A stretch of 64,000 bases of DNA, taken from positions 1 to 64,000 of the forward strand of contig NZ_NGUO01000002.1 of NCBI RefSeq assembly GCF_002206635.1, in the 5' to 3' direction. The translations under genes were made by a program, and so were the position numbers. Shown here piece after piece: positions 45,618 through 54,027 of this stretch. Source of the DNA: Polynucleobacter aenigmaticus (GTDB taxonomy: Bacteria; Pseudomonadota; Gammaproteobacteria; Burkholderiales; Burkholderiaceae). The stretch's first letter is position 1, and each line of letters starts with the position of its first letter. Below the pieces are notes generated by a model. The model worked only from the letters and a program-made list of their open reading frames with translations. It did no database searches and was not told the DNA's origin.

Positions 45618-46136
45618 ATGCGCTGGATAGGAATTGACCCAGGTCTACGAACAACCGGTTTTGGCATCGTCGATGTTGATGGTCAAAAACTGACTTACGT
45701 AGCCTCTGGGACGATTGAAAGTGGTGATCCAGCCCAAGGACTTCCTGAGAGATTGGGAATCTTATATGCGGGCATCAAAGAAGTTTTAGAGACTTACCAT
45801 CCAGAGCAAGCCGCTATTGAAGAGGTATTCCTGAACGTCAATCCCCGCTCAACCCTGATGCTAGGTCAAGCCCGAGGCGCAGTAATTGCTGCCCTAGTCT
45901 CTGAAAAACTTCCCGTAGCTGAATACAGTGCACTGAGAGTAAAGCAATCCATTGTTGGGACTGGTCGAGCTACTAAGCCCCAGGTTCAAGAAATGGTTAA
46001 GCGCTTGTTACGCCTAAGCCGCGCACCCGGAACAGATGCGGCAGATGCTTTAGGGGTAGCCATTTGCGCTGCGCATCATGCCCAGATACCTAAAGCAATT
46101 ACAGCTGCTCTTGCAGTCAAGAAACGCAGTAAGTAA
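45618..46136 (+). CDS. ruvC: Crossover junction endodeoxyribonuclease RuvC
   Basis: Holliday-junction resolvase of 172 residues with an RNase H-like fold. The four acidic catalytic residues are D7 ([13 protein letters not shown]), E in AAIEEVFLN near 67, and the pair in [17 protein letters not shown] near 139-142. It starts 33 bases after purH and leads into ruvA and ruvB. No LexA-type box (CTGT-N8-ACAG) was found in the short spacers of the ruv cluster. Confidence 0.97.
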   Translation: MRWIGIDPGLRTTGFGIVDVDGQKLTYVASGTIESGDPAQGLPERLGILYAGIKEVLETYHPEQAAIEEVFLNVNPRSTLMLGQARGAVIAALVSEKLPVAEYSALRVKQSIVGTGRATKPQVQEMVKRLLRLSRAPGTDAADALGVAICAAHHAQIPKAITAALAVKKRSK

Positions 46137-46185
46137 AACCTTAAAACAGTAAGCAACAACAATACAAACAGGTTAAGATCCTCAC

Positions 46186-46767
46186 ATGATTGGTCGCATT
46201 CAAGGCATTCTCGTTTCAGTTCATCCGCCCCGACTCTTGGTTGATTGCCAAGGTGTTGGATATGAGATCGATGTACCGATGAGTACTTTGTATCAATTAC
46301 CTGAAATCAATCAAAAGATTACCCTTCTTACACACTTCCAGGTCCGTGAAGATGCACAACAACTCTTTGGCTTTGCCACCGAGACTGAGCGTGAAGCATT
46401 TAGACAGTTGATTAAGATCAGCGGTGTTGGTTCCAGAACTGCCTTAGCAGTTCTCTCTGGCATGAGCGTCAATGAATTGGCACAAGCGATTGCCATGCAA
46501 GAAGCTGGGCGTCTGACTCAAGTCCCCGGTATTGGCAAAAAGACCGCTGAGCGTCTTTGTTTAGAACTCAAAGGGAAGTTAGCCCCAGATTTAGGTATCA
46601 CTGGCGGTAAGCCTCAAGCCATTGAAGCTAGTAGTGAAATATTGCAAGCGCTCTTAGCCCTAGGCTATTCAGAAAAAGAGGCTCATTTAGCCCTCAAACA
46701 AATTCCTCTGGATAGTACGGTTTCTGATGGCATTCGAATGGGTTTGAAATACCTCTCGAAATCTTAA
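46186..46767 (+). CDS. ruvA: Holliday junction branch migration protein RuvA
   Basis: Junction-binding subunit of RuvAB. The 193-residue protein has the N-terminal OB domain beginning MIGRIQGIL, two helix-hairpin-helix motifs ([16 protein letters not shown] and [17 protein letters not shown]), and the C-terminal domain III (about 145-193) that contacts RuvB. Normal length. It is 49 bases after ruvC and 18 bases before ruvB. Confidence 0.98.
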   Translation: MIGRIQGILVSVHPPRLLVDCQGVGYEIDVPMSTLYQLPEINQKITLLTHFQVREDAQQLFGFATETEREAFRQLIKISGVGSRTALAVLSGMSVNELAQAIAMQEAGRLTQVPGIGKKTAERLCLELKGKLAPDLGITGGKPQAIEASSEILQALLALGYSEKEAHLALKQIPLDSTVSDGIRMGLKYLSKS

Positions 46768-46785
46768 AACCACTACACTTGTAGC

Positions 46786-47853
46786 ATGGCAATACATACC
46801 GAAGACCTCAGCGCTATTCCCGAAGATTTACCAGAAGGTAATGACCGCATCGTGAGCGGTGCAGCCGGCAATTCTGAGGCTGTCTTTGAAAGAGCATTGC
46901 GCCCAAAACAGCTTGATGAGTATGTTGGCCAGACTAAAGCCCGCGCCCAATTAGAGATCTTCATTAGTGCAACTAGAGCAAGACAAGAGGCGCTTGATCA
47001 TGTCCTACTCTTTGGCCCTCCTGGACTTGGCAAAACTACCTTGGCACACATCATCGCTAGAGAGCTTGGTGTTAACTTGCGTCAAACCAGTGGCCCTGTT
47101 CTAGATAGGCCCGGTGATCTTGCTGCACTACTGACTAATTTAGAAACCAACGATGTTCTCTTTATCGATGAGATTCATCGCCTCTCTCCAGTTGTAGAGG
47201 AAATCCTCTATCCAGCACTTGAGGACTACAGTCTAGATATCATGATTGGTGAAGGTCCAGCCGCGCGTAGCGTCAAGATTGATCTCAAGCCATTTACTTT
47301 GATTGGCGCAACTACCCGCGCCGGTATGCTCACTAATCCCTTACGAGATCGTTTTGGTATTGTGGCAAGACTGGAGTTCTACACCACGGAAGAACTCACC
47401 AAAATCATCACACGTTCAGCCAGCCTATTAAAGGCAAGCATTGATCCAGAGGGATCTATTGAGATCGCTAAGCGCGCCCGTGGCACTCCGCGTATTGCCA
47501 ATCGCCTACTGCGTCGTGTGCGCGACTATGCTGAAGTCAAAGGCACCGGCATCATCACTAAAGCCATGGCTGATGCAGCACTTAAGATGCTCGATGTCGA
47601 CCCAAGTGGTTTTGATGTGATGGACAGAAAATTACTTGAGGCCATCTTGCATAAGTTTGATGGCGGCCCAGTCGGTATTGATAACTTGGCAGCAGCTATT
47701 GGTGAGGAACGAGACACCATTGAGGATGTCTTAGAGCCTTACTTAATTCAGCAGGGTTACTTACAAAGAACCTCTCGTGGAAGAATAGCAACCCGACAGG
47801 CTTACGAGCATTTTGGCCTCACGCCACCAAACAACTCTGTGATAGAGCCCTAA
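46786..47853 (+). CDS. ruvB: Holliday junction branch migration ATPase RuvB
   Basis: AAA+ motor of branch migration, 355 residues. Walker A is [12 protein letters not shown], Walker [11 protein letters not shown], and sensor 1 is in [11 protein letters not shown]; the C-terminal winged-helix domain contains RTSRGRIAT. The N-terminal extension of about 20 residues (to [15 protein letters not shown]) is common in betaproteobacteria. Its stop is only three bases from the convergent tyrS stop, leaving no room for a separate terminator. Confidence 0.98.
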   Translation: MAIHTEDLSAIPEDLPEGNDRIVSGAAGNSEAVFERALRPKQLDEYVGQTKARAQLEIFISATRARQEALDHVLLFGPPGLGKTTLAHIIARELGVNLRQTSGPVLDRPGDLAALLTNLETNDVLFIDEIHRLSPVVEEILYPALEDYSLDIMIGEGPAARSVKIDLKPFTLIGATTRAGMLTNPLRDRFGIVARLEFYTTEELTKIITRSASLLKASIDPEGSIEIAKRARGTPRIANRLLRRVRDYAEVKGTGIITKAMADAALKMLDVDPSGFDVMDRKLLEAILHKFDGGPVGIDNLAAAIGEERDTIEDVLEPYLIQQGYLQRTSRGRIATRQAYEHFGLTPPNNSVIEP

Positions 47854-47856
47854 GAC

Positions 47857-49089
47857 TTAAGTCAGCGTTACCTTAGCAAACTTACGCTTACCTACCTGCA
47901 CTACATAAGTGCCGAGTTCGATCTTCGCTTGTTTATCAGCAATCGTTACGCCATCAATCTTCACACCATTTTGCTCAATGTTGCGCATGGCTTCTGATGT
48001 TGATGGTGCAAGACCTGCGGCCTTGAGAAGATTGGCAATCCCCATAGGAGCGCCAGTCAGGGTTACTTCTGGAATCTCATCGGGCACACCGCCTTTAGCA
48101 CGGTGGTTAAAGTCTTCTAGGGCTTTTTCTGCTGCATCTTGCGAATGGAAGCGCGCTACGATTTCTTGACCGAGTAGCACTTTGCAATCGCGTGGGTTAC
48201 GGCCAGCGGCAACCTCTTGCTTCATTAAATCAATCTCCGCCATGGGGCGGAATGATAGCAATGTGAAGTAATCCCACATCAAGTCATCAGAGATGCTCAT
48301 GAGTTTGCCAAACATTTCGCTAGCAGGCTCACTGATGCCAATGTAGTTGCCTTTGGACTTGCTCATCTTGTCCACGCCATCCAAACCAACGAGGAGTGGC
48401 ATTGTCAAAATACATTGCGGCTCTTGACCATACTCACGTTGGAGTTCACGACCAACTAGCAAGTTGAATTTCTGATCAGTGCCGCCGAGTTCTAAGTCAC
48501 TCTTTAAGGCAACAGAGTCATAACCCTGCATCAATGGATACAAAAACTCATGTACAGAAATTGGCACACCACTACGGTAGCGCTTAGTAAAGTCATCACG
48601 CTCTAACATTTGGGCAACGGTATATCGTGCTGCCAGCTGAATCATGCCGCGTGCACCGAGTGGATCGCACCACTCACTGTTGTAGCGGACTTCAGTTTTG
48701 GCAGGATCAAGCACCATGCTAGCTTGACGATAGTAGGTCTGCGCATTGACCGCAATTTCTTCTGCGGTTAACGGTGGGCGCGTAATATTGCGTCCAGAGG
48801 GATCGCCAATCATGCTGGTGAAGTCACCGATCAAGAAAATAACTGTATGACCCAAATCTTGCAGCTGACGTAATTTGTTTAAAACAACCGTATGCCCCAA
48901 ATGAATATCCGGCGCAGTAGGATCTAAACCCAACTTAATCCGCAAGGGAGTGCCAGTAGCCTGACTTTTGGCTAGCTTCGCAATCCAATCTGCTTCAACT
49001 AATAGCTCATCACATCCCCTTTTAGTTACTTCAAGGGCTGCAAAAACTTCAGGAGTCAGTGGATATTTTTGTTCGGGTTTAGCAGGCAT
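47857..49089 (-). CDS. tyrS: Tyrosyl-tRNA synthetase
   Basis: Class I aminoacyl-tRNA synthetase of 410 residues. The HIGH-type motif is [13 protein letters not shown] and the KMSKS motif is DKMSKSKGN, with a C-terminal S4 RNA-binding domain (about 345-405, ending [11 protein letters not shown]). This is the TyrZ-like bacterial form typical of betaproteobacteria. It is divergent from anmK across 88 bases and convergent with ruvB. Confidence 0.98.
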   Translation of the reverse strand: MPAKPEQKYPLTPEVFAALEVTKRGCDELLVEADWIAKLAKSQATGTPLRIKLGLDPTAPDIHLGHTVVLNKLRQLQDLGHTVIFLIGDFTSMIGDPSGRNITRPPLTAEEIAVNAQTYYRQASMVLDPAKTEVRYNSEWCDPLGARGMIQLAARYTVAQMLERDDFTKRYRSGVPISVHEFLYPLMQGYDSVALKSDLELGGTDQKFNLLVGRELQREYGQEPQCILTMPLLVGLDGVDKMSKSKGNYIGISEPASEMFGKLMSISDDLMWDYFTLLSFRPMAEIDLMKQEVAAGRNPRDCKVLLGQEIVARFHSQDAAEKALEDFNHRAKGGVPDEIPEVTLTGAPMGIANLLKAAGLAPSTSEAMRNIEQNGVKIDGVTIADKQAKIELGTYVVQVGKRKFAKVTLT

Positions 49090-49177
49090 GCTGATTTGGT
49101 AAGCTGATTCAGTTAAATTAGTATTAGATTGCTAAAGCATAATTGTCGCATTCCTGAGAACAAAGTCCCGATACCGT

Positions 49178-50308
49178 ATGAATAAGCCTCATTCCCTCTA
49201 TATTGGCCTGATGTCTGGCACTAGCCTAGATGGGATCGATGCCGTGCTAGCGAGGATTGATTCTGACGGAGCGGTAAGCCTATTGGGGGCTGTAAGCAGC
49301 CCCTTCACGCCTGAATTACGCAAAGCCCTGCTAGGCCTGCAATCTCCAGGGCCAAATGAGCTCCATCGGGAAAAGCAGGCGGGAAATGCCCTGGCTATAG
49401 AGTACGCCCAGGCCGTTCAGGACTTGCTCACACAGAAGAATCTGAATGCCACTGATATCAGTGCAATTGGTGCCCACGGTCAAACCATTCGTCATCAAGC
49501 CGATCTTTCTGATCATCTTGCCTATACCCACCAAACCCTCAATCCAGCCCTATTAGCAGAGCTCACTGGGATTGATGTCATTGCTGATTTTAGAAGTCGC
49601 GACCTGGCAGCAGGTGGTCACGGTGCACCATTGGTGCCAGCTTTTCATGCGCAGCAATTTTCTGCCGACGAAAATATCGCCGTCCTCAATTTAGGTGGCA
49701 TTGCTAATCTCACACTCCTCCCAAAAAATGGGGAAGTAAAAGGATTTGATTGCGGCCCCGGAAATATGCTGATGGATGCTTGGATTGCCGATCAGCAAGG
49801 GCATACCTTTGACGAAAATGGTACCTGGGCATTACAAGGCGCAGTCAATCAATCACTCCTCACCAGAATGTTGGCTGATCGATTCTTTTCTAAGGCGCCA
49901 CCAAAGAGTACAGGGCGCGATGACTTTCATCTGGAATGGTTACAAAAACAGATTGGTCTAGACAACATCAATGCCGAGGATGTTCAAGCAACACTCTTGC
50001 ATCTGACGGTGAACTCATCGCTACAAGCATTAGAGTGCCATGCTCCACATACCCAAACACTCATTGTGTGTGGTGGTGGCGCGCGCAATACGGCACTCAT
50101 GAATGTATATAAAGCAAGCTCACAAGCGATCTTTAAAAAACCTCTGGAGATCGTGACAAGCGATGCGCTGGGAGTAGACCCGCAGTTAGTAGAGGGCCTC
50201 GCATTTGCTTGGCTTGCATGGGCGCATAAAGAAAAACGGCCAGCAAATTTGCCAGCCGTTACGGGAGCGAGGGGACCTAGAATTCTAGGCGCTTGCTATC
50301 CTGCGTAG
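49178..50308 (+). CDS. anmK: Anhydro-N-acetylmuramic acid kinase
   Basis: Cleaves and phosphorylates 1,6-anhydro-MurNAc from recycled peptidoglycan to MurNAc-6-phosphate. The 376-residue protein has the sugar-kinase phosphate loop LMSGTSLDGIDAVLA (about 10-24), VIADFRSRDLAAGGHGAPLVP (starts V-I-A-D), NLGGIANLT and CGGGARN. With amgK and murU in the same window it indicates a peptidoglycan-recycling capacity. Its last 75 bases contain a strong hairpin that reads as the terminator of the convergent erpA gene. Confidence 0.97.
   Translation: MNKPHSLYIGLMSGTSLDGIDAVLARIDSDGAVSLLGAVSSPFTPELRKALLGLQSPGPNELHREKQAGNALAIEYAQAVQDLLTQKNLNATDISAIGAHGQTIRHQADLSDHLAYTHQTLNPALLAELTGIDVIADFRSRDLAAGGHGAPLVPAFHAQQFSADENIAVLNLGGIANLTLLPKNGEVKGFDCGPGNMLMDAWIADQQGHTFDENGTWALQGAVNQSLLTRMLADRFFSKAPPKSTGRDDFHLEWLQKQIGLDNINAEDVQATLLHLTVNSSLQALECHAPHTQTLIVCGGGARNTALMNVYKASSQAIFKKPLEIVTSDALGVDPQLVEGLAFAWLAWAHKEKRPANLPAVTGARGPRILGACYPA
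50232..50260 (-). terminator. Terminator of erpA located inside the 3' end of anmK
   Basis: On the minus strand AACGGC-TG-GCAAATTTGC-TG-GCCGTT forms a long nearly perfect hairpin followed by TTTTT. It lies about 60 bases past the erpA stop codon, within the last codons of anmK on the other strand. Confidence 0.8.
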
Positions 50309-50320
50309 TTTTTAAATTAC

Positions 50321-50695
50321 TTAAGCAGAGAAAGAAGATCCGCAACCACAAGTAGTTTGAGCATTTGGATTCTTAATCACAAACTGTGACCCATTGATAT
50401 CTTCTTTGTAATCAATCTCAGCGCCAACTAAATACTGAAAGCTCATTGAGTCAACCAACAAAGTCACGCCATTCTTTTCAAAGAGCGTGTCATCTTCATT
50501 GACTGCATCATCAAATGTAAATCCATACTGAAAACCTGAGCAACCACCACCTTGAACGAACACGCGGAGTTTCAATTCAGGGTTACCTTCTTCAGCAATC
50601 AAGTCGGCCACTTTTGCAGCAGCGCTATCCGTGAACACCAATGGGGTTGGTGGCTCGGCTAAATCTTGTGCAGTTTGTGTCGCTAATTCAGTCAT
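50321..50695 (-). CDS. erpA: Iron-sulfur cluster insertion protein ErpA
   Basis: A-type carrier that delivers Fe-S clusters to apoproteins. The 124-residue protein has the three ligand cysteines in [11 protein letters not shown] and TTCGCGSSF (C-x-C). [27 protein letters not shown]-type N-terminal half is conserved (residues 21-47). It has its own start 85 bases downstream of argC, and a terminator buried in anmK. Confidence 0.96.
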   Translation of the reverse strand: MTELATQTAQDLAEPPTPLVFTDSAAAKVADLIAEEGNPELKLRVFVQGGGCSGFQYGFTFDDAVNEDDTLFEKNGVTLLVDSMSFQYLVGAEIDYKEDINGSQFVIKNPNAQTTCGCGSSFSA

Positions 50696-50780
50696 GGTTT
50701 ACTCCTAAATCAAAAAGGCAATGGTTTATTTTAGACTTTTAATGCCAAGCTTGCTGAAGGGTCTTTCCCTGCTGCCCCTA

Positions 50781-51839
50781 TTATGGGGAAACAGCAATCT
50801 GCGTCAATCCAGTGGTCTCAGGCAAGCCAAACATTAGATTCATGCACTGCACGCCCTGGCCTGAAGCACCTTTCACCAGGTTATCCTCGACTACCAAAAT
50901 GACTAAAGTATCGCCACCGCCTGGACGATGGATGGCAATTCGCAAGCCATTACTACCCCGCACGGAGCGCGTTTCTGGATGACTGCCAGCAGGCATGACG
51001 TCCACAAAGGGCTCACCTTGATAGAAGTCTTCATAGAGCTTCTGAAAGTCCACATCCATGCCAGCTTCAGTCAAACGCACATACAAGGTTGAATGAATAC
51101 CTCTAATCATTGGAGTTAAATGCGGCACAAATGTCAGGCCAATATGCTCATGGCCAGCAATGGCTTTCAAGCCCTGTACGATTTCCGGAAGATGACGATG
51201 GCCTTTTACGGCATAGGCTTTGAAGTTATCACTGGATTCTGACAGCAAGGTGCCGATCTCAGCTTTACGTCCAGCACCAGAAGTGCCTGACTTAGAGTCG
51301 GAAATAATATGAGTGCCGTCGATCAACTGTTTACCACCAGTCGACTTTGGCGAAAGCAAGGGAGCCAAACCTAATTGCACCGATGTTGGGTAGCAACCAG
51401 CCAAGCCAACTACACGTGCTTTTTTGATAGCCTCACGATTTATTTCTGCCAAACCATATACAGCTTCAGCCAAAATTTCTGGGCAGCCATGCTCCATACC
51501 GTACCACTTGGCAAACTCTTTAACGTCTTTCAAACGAAAGTCTGCGGCCAGATCCAAAATCTTCACGCCGGCAGCTAATAGTTCTTTTGCTTGCGCCATG
51601 GCAACACCATGTGGCGTTGCAAAGAACACGACATCACATTCGCTCAACTTGGCCTCAGCCGGTGTCGTGAATTTCAGATCAATGCGACCACGTAGAGATG
51701 GGAACATCTCAGCTACTGGCATGCCAGCTTCGGTGCGAGAAGTAATGGCCTGGATCGTTACATCGGGGTGTTGCGCCAAGAGACGCAACAATTCCACTCC
51801 GGTGTACCCAGTTCCGCCTACGATGCCAACTTTAATCAT
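50781..51839 (-). CDS. argC: N-acetyl-gamma-glutamyl-phosphate reductase
   Basis: NADPH-dependent reductase in arginine biosynthesis. The start is set at 51839 ([21 protein letters not shown]) because GGAGAG lies four bases upstream and the N-terminal nucleotide motif begins there; a start four codons earlier is less likely. The protein has 352 residues. The active-site cysteine is in [14 protein letters not shown], and KSGTSGAGR is conserved. Located downstream of rplM-rpsI and separated from it by a terminator. Confidence 0.97.
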   Translation of the reverse strand: MIKVGIVGGTGYTGVELLRLLAQHPDVTIQAITSRTEAGMPVAEMFPSLRGRIDLKFTTPAEAKLSECDVVFFATPHGVAMAQAKELLAAGVKILDLAADFRLKDVKEFAKWYGMEHGCPEILAEAVYGLAEINREAIKKARVVGLAGCYPTSVQLGLAPLLSPKSTGGKQLIDGTHIISDSKSGTSGAGRKAEIGTLLSESSDNFKAYAVKGHRHLPEIVQGLKAIAGHEHIGLTFVPHLTPMIRGIHSTLYVRLTEAGMDVDFQKLYEDFYQGEPFVDVMPAGSHPETRSVRGSNGLRIAIHRPGGGDTLVILVVEDNLVKGASGQGVQCMNLMFGLPETTGLTQIAVSP

Positions 51840-51921
51840 GTCACTCTCCAAAATGCGCTATATCGAAATTATCTTATAGAGCTTAATACTTGATTCTTAC
51901 AGCTTGCTTAATTGTGGAAAC

Positions 51922-51947
51922 AAAAAGGGCCGCTTGCGCGACCCTTT
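51922..51947 (-). terminator. Terminator of the rplM-rpsI operon
   Basis: On the minus strand AAGGGTCGC-GCAA-GCGGCCCTT forms a 9-bp stem with one G-T pair, followed by TTTTTG. It lies 26 bases after the rpsI stop. Confidence 0.87.
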
Positions 51948-51973
51948 CAATAATACTAAGCGACTGAAAGAAA

Positions 51974-52375
51974 TTAGCGCTTGCTGAACTGCTTACGACG
52001 ACGCGCACCGTGCAGACCAACCTTCTTACGCTCAACTTCACGGGCATCGCGAGTTACCAAACCTGCTTTAGACAGGGCTGGCTTCAAAGTGATGTCGTAA
52101 TCCATCAATGCACGAGTAACGCCGTGACGAACTGCACCAGCTTGGCCAGTTTCACCACCACCAGAAACGTTTACTTTGATATCAAAGGTCGTTAAATGGG
52201 CTGTGAGCACCAAAGGCTGACGAGCAATCATGCGCGATGTTTCACGAGCAAAATACGCATCGATAGGCTTACCGTTAACAATGATATCGCCCTTGCCAGA
52301 TTTAATAAATACACGTGCCACAGAACTCTTGCGACGACCAGTACCGTAATTCCAATTTCCGTAATTAATAGCCAT
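51974..52375 (-). CDS. rpsI: 30S ribosomal protein S9
   Basis: Small-subunit protein whose C-terminal tail reaches the P site. The 133 residues contain [36 protein letters not shown] (starts V-S-G-G-G) and end in the basic [11 protein letters not shown] tail. It follows rplM by nine bases. Confidence 0.99.
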   Translation of the reverse strand: MAINYGNWNYGTGRRKSSVARVFIKSGKGDIIVNGKPIDAYFARETSRMIARQPLVLTAHLTTFDIKVNVSGGGETGQAGAVRHGVTRALMDYDITLKPALSKAGLVTRDAREVERKKVGLHGARRRKQFSKR

Positions 52376-52384
52376 TTGGTTTCC

Positions 52385-52813
52385 TTAAATCTCTAACGCT
52401 TTTGGCTGTTGAGCCGCATGCGGATGACTGGCGTCGCCATAGACTTTTAATTTCTTAATCATGGCATAGCCTAGTGGGCCTTTTGGCAACATACCCTTCA
52501 CAGCCTTCTCCAAAGCGCGACCTGGGAAACGGTCCTGCATTTTGTCGAAGTTAGTCGAGCTAATACCGCCTGGGTATCCGCTGTGACGGTAATAAATTTT
52601 GTTCAAGCCTTTTGTGCCTGTAACACGCAGCTTAGAAGAGTTGATGACAACAATAAAGTCGCCTGTATCAACGTGTGGGGTGTATTCAGGTTTATGCTTG
52701 CCGCGTAGACGGAGTGCCACTTCACTGGCGACACGACCGAGGACTTTGTCCGTAGCGTCAATCACGAACCATTCATGCACTACCTCATGGGATTTTGCAG
52801 AAAAAGTTTTCAT
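52385..52813 (-). CDS. rplM: 50S ribosomal protein L13
   Basis: Large-subunit protein of 142 residues, starting [20 protein letters not shown] and containing [17 protein letters not shown] and [13 protein letters not shown], both conserved. First gene of the rplM-rpsI operon. The leader upstream (52814-52973) contains a long run of T residues on the sense strand just before the ATG region and no confidently assignable promoter. Confidence 0.99.
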   Translation of the reverse strand: MKTFSAKSHEVVHEWFVIDATDKVLGRVASEVALRLRGKHKPEYTPHVDTGDFIVVINSSKLRVTGTKGLNKIYYRHSGYPGGISSTNFDKMQDRFPGRALEKAVKGMLPKGPLGYAMIKKLKVYGDASHPHAAQQPKALEI

Positions 52814-52973
52814 GATTTCTCAAATTGTTATAGTCAAAAAAAAATTACTCCAACCAAACTACGTCCACCTTGGCCCTGCTTATATTTGCAAGCTCGCAGA
52901 TTCTGTAATTCACTTGGTACAACAATTACCGCTGACTGGTTCGGTAATTCAGTAAAGCCTTGAATTGTAACCC

Positions 52974-53002
52974 AAAAAAAACCCAGGAACTAGTCCTGGG
53001 TT
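52974..53002 (-). terminator. Rho-independent terminator of the small RNA candidate
   Basis: AACCCAGGA (minus strand) pairs perfectly with TCCTGGGTT across a 5-nt loop and is followed by eight T. No protein gene ends upstream of it on this strand: the next minus-strand element is rnpB, 650 bases away. Confidence 0.9.
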
Positions 53003-53076
53003 GGAATCCACCTATGTTTTAAGTGGAGGAGACACTGGGAGGTAAGTCGTAGTCTTATATAAGACTAACTACCAAT
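52974..53076 (-). ncRNA. Candidate small RNA with anti-Shine-Dalgarno stretches
   Basis: A gene-free stretch on the minus strand has the layout of an independent small RNA of about 100 nt. A promoter (-35 TTGCGT 53107-53112, 18-base spacer, -10 TAGAAT 53083-53088) predicts a start near 53076. The transcript would contain a hairpin from the perfect 18-bp palindrome TAGTCTTATATAAGACTA (53050-53067), a single-stranded CU-rich region with ACCUCCC and CUCCUCC (53025-53044), a second hairpin UCCACUU/AGGUGGA, and a 9-bp terminator stem with eight T. CU-rich unpaired motifs of this kind pair with ribosome-binding sites in known regulatory RNAs. I recognise no named family; it is not 6S, 4.5S or tmRNA. 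Confidence 0.6.
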
Positions 53077-53082
53077 ATGGTT

Positions 53083-53112
53083 ATTCTACACAAGATATAT
53101 GGTGCAACGCAA
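53083..53112 (-). promoter_or_regulatory. Promoter of the small RNA candidate
   Basis: TTGCGT (53107-53112) and TAGAAT (53083-53088) are separated by 18 bases. Each has clear similarity to sigma70 elements (TTG and TAnAAT). It lies about 110 bases upstream of the divergent OsmC-family gene. Confidence 0.6.
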
Positions 53113-53223
53113 GATAATTGACCAAAATCAATTTTTTGATGTTTTTTAGCTAAAACGCATTTGTTTGGATCTTGATAAACTATTGATAATATTGATTAAT
53201 TTAGTAAGTTAGGGGTCACTAAT

Positions 53224-53646
53224 ATGGAATGTCGAGTATCTTGGTTGGGTAATGGCGGGATGGCTTTTTCCGCAGAAACAGGCAGTGGTCACCTTGTAAA
53301 CATGGATGGCCCACCCGAAGCAGGCGGCCAAAATAGTGCTCCAAGGCCTATGGAGTTGATTTTGGCTGGAACTGGGGGATGCTCAGCATTTGATGTGGTT
53401 TTAATCCTACAGCGTGCCAAACAAGCAATTAGTGCTTGTGACGTTAAGCTGACTGCTGAACGGGCAGAAGTAGAGCCAAAAGTCTTCACAAAAATTAATC
53501 TGCACTTTACGGTGACTGGCAAAGACTTGGAACGGGCTAAGGTTGAACGGGCCGTCAAGTTATCTCACGAAAAATATTGCTCAGCGACCAGTATGTTGGC
53601 CAAAACTGCTGAAATCACCTACAGCATTGATATCGTTTCTGAATAA
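53224..53646 (+). CDS. OsmC family protein
   Basis: A 140-residue OsmC/YhfA-type protein, related to thiol peroxidases acting on organic hydroperoxides. The two conserved cysteines are in GTGGCSAFDVV and HEKYCSATSML; the GGQNSAPRPMELILAG segment is typical of the YhfA branch. The ATG follows TTAGGGGTC. It ends three bases before the 3' end of rnpB on the opposite strand, so the two transcripts must overlap unless processed. Confidence 0.92.
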   Translation: MECRVSWLGNGGMAFSAETGSGHLVNMDGPPEAGGQNSAPRPMELILAGTGGCSAFDVVLILQRAKQAISACDVKLTAERAEVEPKVFTKINLHFTVTGKDLERAKVERAVKLSHEKYCSATSMLAKTAEITYSIDIVSE

Positions 53647-53648
53647 GT

Positions 53649-53955
53649 GCAGAGTCAATCGATAAGCCGGATTCTGTCGCCTAGATTTGCATCTAGGGGC
53701 AATCATTCCTCTAGGCCGGCAGTTACCTGACGGCTCAAGCTCCCTACCCGCAGACTCAGCGGATCGCCTCATCGCCTGCTTACTTGGGATTGCTCCGGGT
53801 GGAGGTTACCGCGTTTCACCGTAACTAAATACGCTCGTCTCTGTGGCCCTATTCCTCACGTCGCCGTGGATGGTCGTTAACCATCACCCTATCCTATGGA
53901 GTCCGGACTTTCCTCCCCCTCAATAAAGAGGCGGCGATTGCCCAATTGACTCTGC
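53649..53955 (-). ncRNA. rnpB: RNase P RNA component
   Basis: Catalytic RNA that matures tRNA 5' ends. On the minus strand the conserved GAGGAAAGTCCGGAC (P4 strand, about 53901-53915) and the 3' ACAGAATCCGGCTTAT are exact bacterial type-A landmarks. P1 is formed by GCAGAGTCAAT at the 5' end and ATTGACTCTGC at the 3' end, which sets the limits used here (about 307 nt, on the short side for type A). It lies downstream of pyrC on the same strand. Promoter elements are not clear; a 10-bp inverted repeat overlaps the 5' boundary. Confidence 0.95.
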
Positions 53956-53979
53956 GACTGCAGTCTAACGCAGTCGCAG
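53952..53979 (-). repeat. Perfect 10-bp inverted repeat at the rnpB 5' boundary
   Basis: CTGCGACTGC and GCAGTCGCAG flank an 8-base loop. One arm shares GCAG with the 5' strand of the rnpB P1 helix. There is no downstream T run, so it is not a normal terminator. Confidence 0.75.
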
Positions 53980-54027
53980 AAATTTAACCTAAAAAAACTA
54001 AAAAACAGGAATGAGAATAGAGCGGGT

